A program made the translations under genes and the position numbers. From an uncultured Atopobium sp. (lineage in GTDB: Bacteria; Actinomycetota; Coriobacteriia; Coriobacteriales; Atopobiaceae): a stretch of DNA of 64,000 nucleotides. The notes under the pieces are model-generated. The model saw only the letters and a program-made list of their open reading frames with translations, was not told the DNA's origin and searched no databases. The stretch is from NCBI GenBank assembly GCA_937997345.1, contig CALKTD010000009.1, positions 62,001-126,000 of the forward strand, in the 5' to 3' direction. Position 1 is the first letter of the stretch. Each line of letters starts with the position of its first letter. Positions 62,042 through 64,000 of the stretch are shown here, in pieces.

Positions 62042-62996
62042 GCTACTAGCTGCATATTTGGCTGTTGGCCCTGACGAGATGAAGCGTGCGAGGGCTATAG
62101 ACAAACTTAAAAGCCGTCTTAACCAGAGTTTTATTACGTTTAATCTTGATGAGATTTCTGTAAGTGCTGAGCTGACTCCAGAATCTGTTCTGTCATCCGC
62201 TCAAACACTTCCTATGGGTGATTCTAGACGAATTGTTGTCATTGATGATGCAGGTAAATTGCCTAAGTCTGTATCAGAGGCTCTTGTTGAGTATCTAAAG
62301 AACCCCAATCCAACTACTACGCTGATGCTTTCTGCAAGTAAACTTGCCAAAACAACAAGGCTCTACAAAGCAGTTGATGCCCTAGGTAAGCTCGCAGTTA
62401 TTAATTGTGGTGCAATGACCAGAAGTGAATTGCCTAAATATATTGGAGATCTTGGAAGAAAGTATGGGCTACAAATTCCAGCAAATGTGGCTAATGAACT
62501 TGTAAGTCGTGTTGGCGATAATACCACCATGCTTGATTCTCAGGTTAAATCTCTAGCAGCTCTGCTGGGTCGTCCTGGTGCAATTGACGTTCAGTTTGTA
62601 GAAACTCATGTTGCACGAGTGGTTGAGGTCAAGCCGTGGGATTTTCTCGACAGTTTATCAGCGAGAAATGCTCAAAAGGCTTTGGAGCTTTACAGTCAGA
62701 TGGATGAATCGGGAGCTATTGGAAATCTGTCGCTTATGACCGGGCGTGTAAGAGAGCTTATTTGCGCCAGGTCTATGGTTAAGCGTGGTACAGAGCGGGA
62801 AATTGCCTCAGTTTTGGGCAAGCAGGACTGGCAGGTAAGAAATTATGCTCGGTGGGCGCGTCAATTTGCAGATGGCGAGCTTGAACATGTTCTGGGCCTC
62901 TGTGCAGATGCAGAACGTGGTCTTAAGAGTGGAGAAGATAAATCAACCACAATGACCAAGCTTATCTTTGCTCTGTGCGGCGTCGCAAATGTGTAG
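62025..62996 (+). CDS. holA: DNA polymerase III delta subunit
   Basis: HolA is the clamp-loader subunit that opens the beta clamp. The 323-residue protein has the N-terminal AAA-like fold (ELTPESVLSSAQTLPMGDSRRIVVIDDAG) and the middle segment DQRV-like VVEVKPWDFLDSLSARN. The C-terminal collar domain contains KSGEDKSTTMTKLIFALC. GAGGAGG supports ATG 62025, overlapping comEC by 17 bases. The comEA-comEC-holA-rpsT-lepA neighbourhood is widely conserved. Confidence 0.92.
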   Translation: MAEQAKLLAAYLAVGPDEMKRARAIDKLKSRLNQSFITFNLDEISVSAELTPESVLSSAQTLPMGDSRRIVVIDDAGKLPKSVSEALVEYLKNPNPTTTLMLSASKLAKTTRLYKAVDALGKLAVINCGAMTRSELPKYIGDLGRKYGLQIPANVANELVSRVGDNTTMLDSQVKSLAALLGRPGAIDVQFVETHVARVVEVKPWDFLDSLSARNAQKALELYSQMDESGAIGNLSLMTGRVRELICARSMVKRGTEREIASVLGKQDWQVRNYARWARQFADGELEHVLGLCADAERGLKSGEDKSTTMTKLIFALCGVANV

Positions 62997-63018
62997 ATTC
63001 AAAGAATTCAGGTAAGAA

Positions 63019-63044
63019 AAAACGGACTCCAAGGAGTCCGTTTT
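63019..63044. terminator. Bidirectional terminator between holA and rpsT
   Basis: AAAACGGACT (63019-63028) and AGTCCGTTTT (63035-63044) pair around CCAAGG. A tracts on one side and T tracts on the other allow function on both strands. Confidence 0.88.
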
Positions 63045-63068
63045 AAAAAGTTTAAAAGTAGATAAGAA

Positions 63069-63332
63069 CTACTTAAGGGTGTTAACAAGCTTCTGAACGC
63101 CGCTCTTACGCTGAGCAGCCTGATTCTTGTGTACGATGCCCTTAGAAGCAGCCTTGTCAAGAAGGCGGGATGCCTTGTTAGCTGCAACCTGTGCGTCCTC
63201 AAGCTGGCCTGCCTCAACAGCAGTGCGAACTGCCTTAATAGCAGTCTTAAGCTCGGAACGGACAGCCTTGTTGCGCTGGCGTGCCTTCTCAGCGGTGAGA
63301 ATACGCTTCTTCTGAGACTTGATGTTAGCCAC
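63069..63332 (-). CDS. rpsT: 30S ribosomal protein S20
   Basis: This is a 16S rRNA-binding primary assembly protein of the small subunit. The 87-residue basic, helical protein has ANIKSQKKRILTAEKARQRN at the N-terminus and GIVHKNQAAQRKSGVQKLV near the end. The start is GTG at 63332 with GAAAGGAA upstream. A TATACT -10-like sequence on the minus strand (63400-63405 on the plus strand) is a likely part of its promoter. It is transcribed towards holA and divergently from lepA. Confidence 0.95.
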   Translation of the reverse strand: MANIKSQKKRILTAEKARQRNKAVRSELKTAIKAVRTAVEAGQLEDAQVAANKASRLLDKAASKGIVHKNQAAQRKSGVQKLVNTLK

Positions 63333-63440
63333 GTGCGGTTCCTTTCGGTGTTTACTATGTGAGGCCTCTTCGCTGAGACACGTTTGAGGCAGCTGTTGAA
63401 GTATAGCACGAAGGGGGTAGTTTACGCTATTATTTTCCTC

Positions 63441-64000
63441 ATGAATACACAGGATACTTCACATATTCGCAACTTCTCTATTGTTGCGCACATCGATCAC
63501 GGTAAATCTACCATCAGTGACCGCATTTTGGAGCTTACTCATACCGTTGAAGAACGTGATATGGAGTCACAGCTCTTGGACACTATGGACATTGAACGTG
63601 AGCGTGGAATTACTATCAAATCAAACGCAGTCCGCGTCATGTATGACGCAGATGACGGAGAGCACTATCAGTTCAACTTGATTGACACCCCAGGCCACGT
63701 TGACTTTACCTATGAGGTCTCAAGGTCTTTGGCTGCTTGTGAGGGTGCAGTGCTGGTTGTTGATGCAACGCAAGGCGTTGAGGCACAGACAGTCTCAAAC
63801 GCTATGCTGGCCATGAACGCTAACCTGGACATTGTTCCTGCAATCAACAAGATTGACCTTCCATCTGCTCGTCCAGAAGAGGTTTGTGCAGAAATTGAGG
63901 ACGTTCTTGCCATTCCTGCTGATGATGCGGTATGTGTCTCTGGCAAGACCGGCGAGGGTATTCATGAGCTTCTTGAGGCTTTGGTGTACTTGGTTTCTCC
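63441..64000 (+). CDS. lepA: Elongation factor 4, LepA (3'-truncated by window end)
   Basis: LepA is a ribosome-bound GTPase that acts on stalled or back-translocating ribosomes or in 30S biogenesis. About 186 residues are visible: NFSIVAHIDHGKSTISDRIL (G1), DIERERGITIKSNAV (G2), DTPGHVDFTYEVSRSLAACE (G3) and NKIDLP (G4). The pattern is that of LepA and not EF-G. The ATG at 63441 has no Shine-Dalgarno site; TATTAT at 63428-63433 is placed so that transcription could start at the ATG itself, suggesting a leaderless mRNA. Confidence 0.95.
   Translation, partial: MNTQDTSHIRNFSIVAHIDHGKSTISDRILELTHTVEERDMESQLLDTMDIERERGITIKSNAVRVMYDADDGEHYQFNLIDTPGHVDFTYEVSRSLAACEGAVLVVDATQGVEAQTVSNAMLAMNANLDIVPAINKIDLPSARPEEVCAEIEDVLAIPADDAVCVSGKTGEGIHELLEALVYLVS

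Overview
The window reads as chromosomal core sequence from a low-to-moderate GC actinobacterium. The best fit is class Coriobacteriia, family Atopobiaceae (Lancefieldella/Atopobium or a close relative). This is inferred from four things: the actinobacterial mihF-gmk-rpoZ order, a Firmicutes-like complement (ileS T-box, class II GalT, PyrK/PyrD type B, PyrR attenuation), abundant GTG/TTG starts, and protein flavour. Species was not tested. No rRNA, phage, IS element or CRISPR array was seen; one tRNA gene (Asn) is present.

Layout: 1-7734 holds fatty-acid/phospholipid genes (plsX, acpP), then rnc-smc-ftsY-ffh, the last three with overlapping stop/start codons. 7841-8947 holds two small AT-rich membrane proteins. 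9013-13858 has an L,D-transpeptidase (-), a SpoU rRNA methyltransferase (+) and ftsH (-). A T-box riboswitch then controls ileS-lspA-rluD (14050-18649). 18655-21252 is an AT-rich AraC regulator/ABC transporter pair, followed by a membrane glycosyltransferase, guaB and leuS. 27065-38396 is the translation/replication block: rimP-nusA-infB-rbfA-nrnA-truB-ribF-dnaG, then rpoD.

After tRNA-Asn comes a galactose regulon: mglB-mglA-mglC import on +, galM-galK-galT on -, and a LacI-type regulator. One operator sequence recurs in front of mglB, galM and the regulator gene, so import, Leloir catabolism and the regulator look jointly controlled. The roughly 780 bases between mglC and galT have no gene but hold structured repeats. 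Next are a solitary polysaccharide-export-type ATPase with an Ig-like N-terminus and a pyrR-B-C-K-D-F operon behind an attenuator. Then come mihF-gmk-rpoZ-thiI, comEA-comEC-holA, rpsT (-) and the start of lepA.

Most genes are housekeeping. The less ordinary items are: a Tritrichomonas-type IMP dehydrogenase, NusA with a C-terminal Cys3His motif and no ylxR gene, MglC with a ~220-residue coiled-coil extension, an ABC ATPase with an N-terminal Ig-like domain, the shared gal operator, and two repeat/hairpin structures at 43500-43981.
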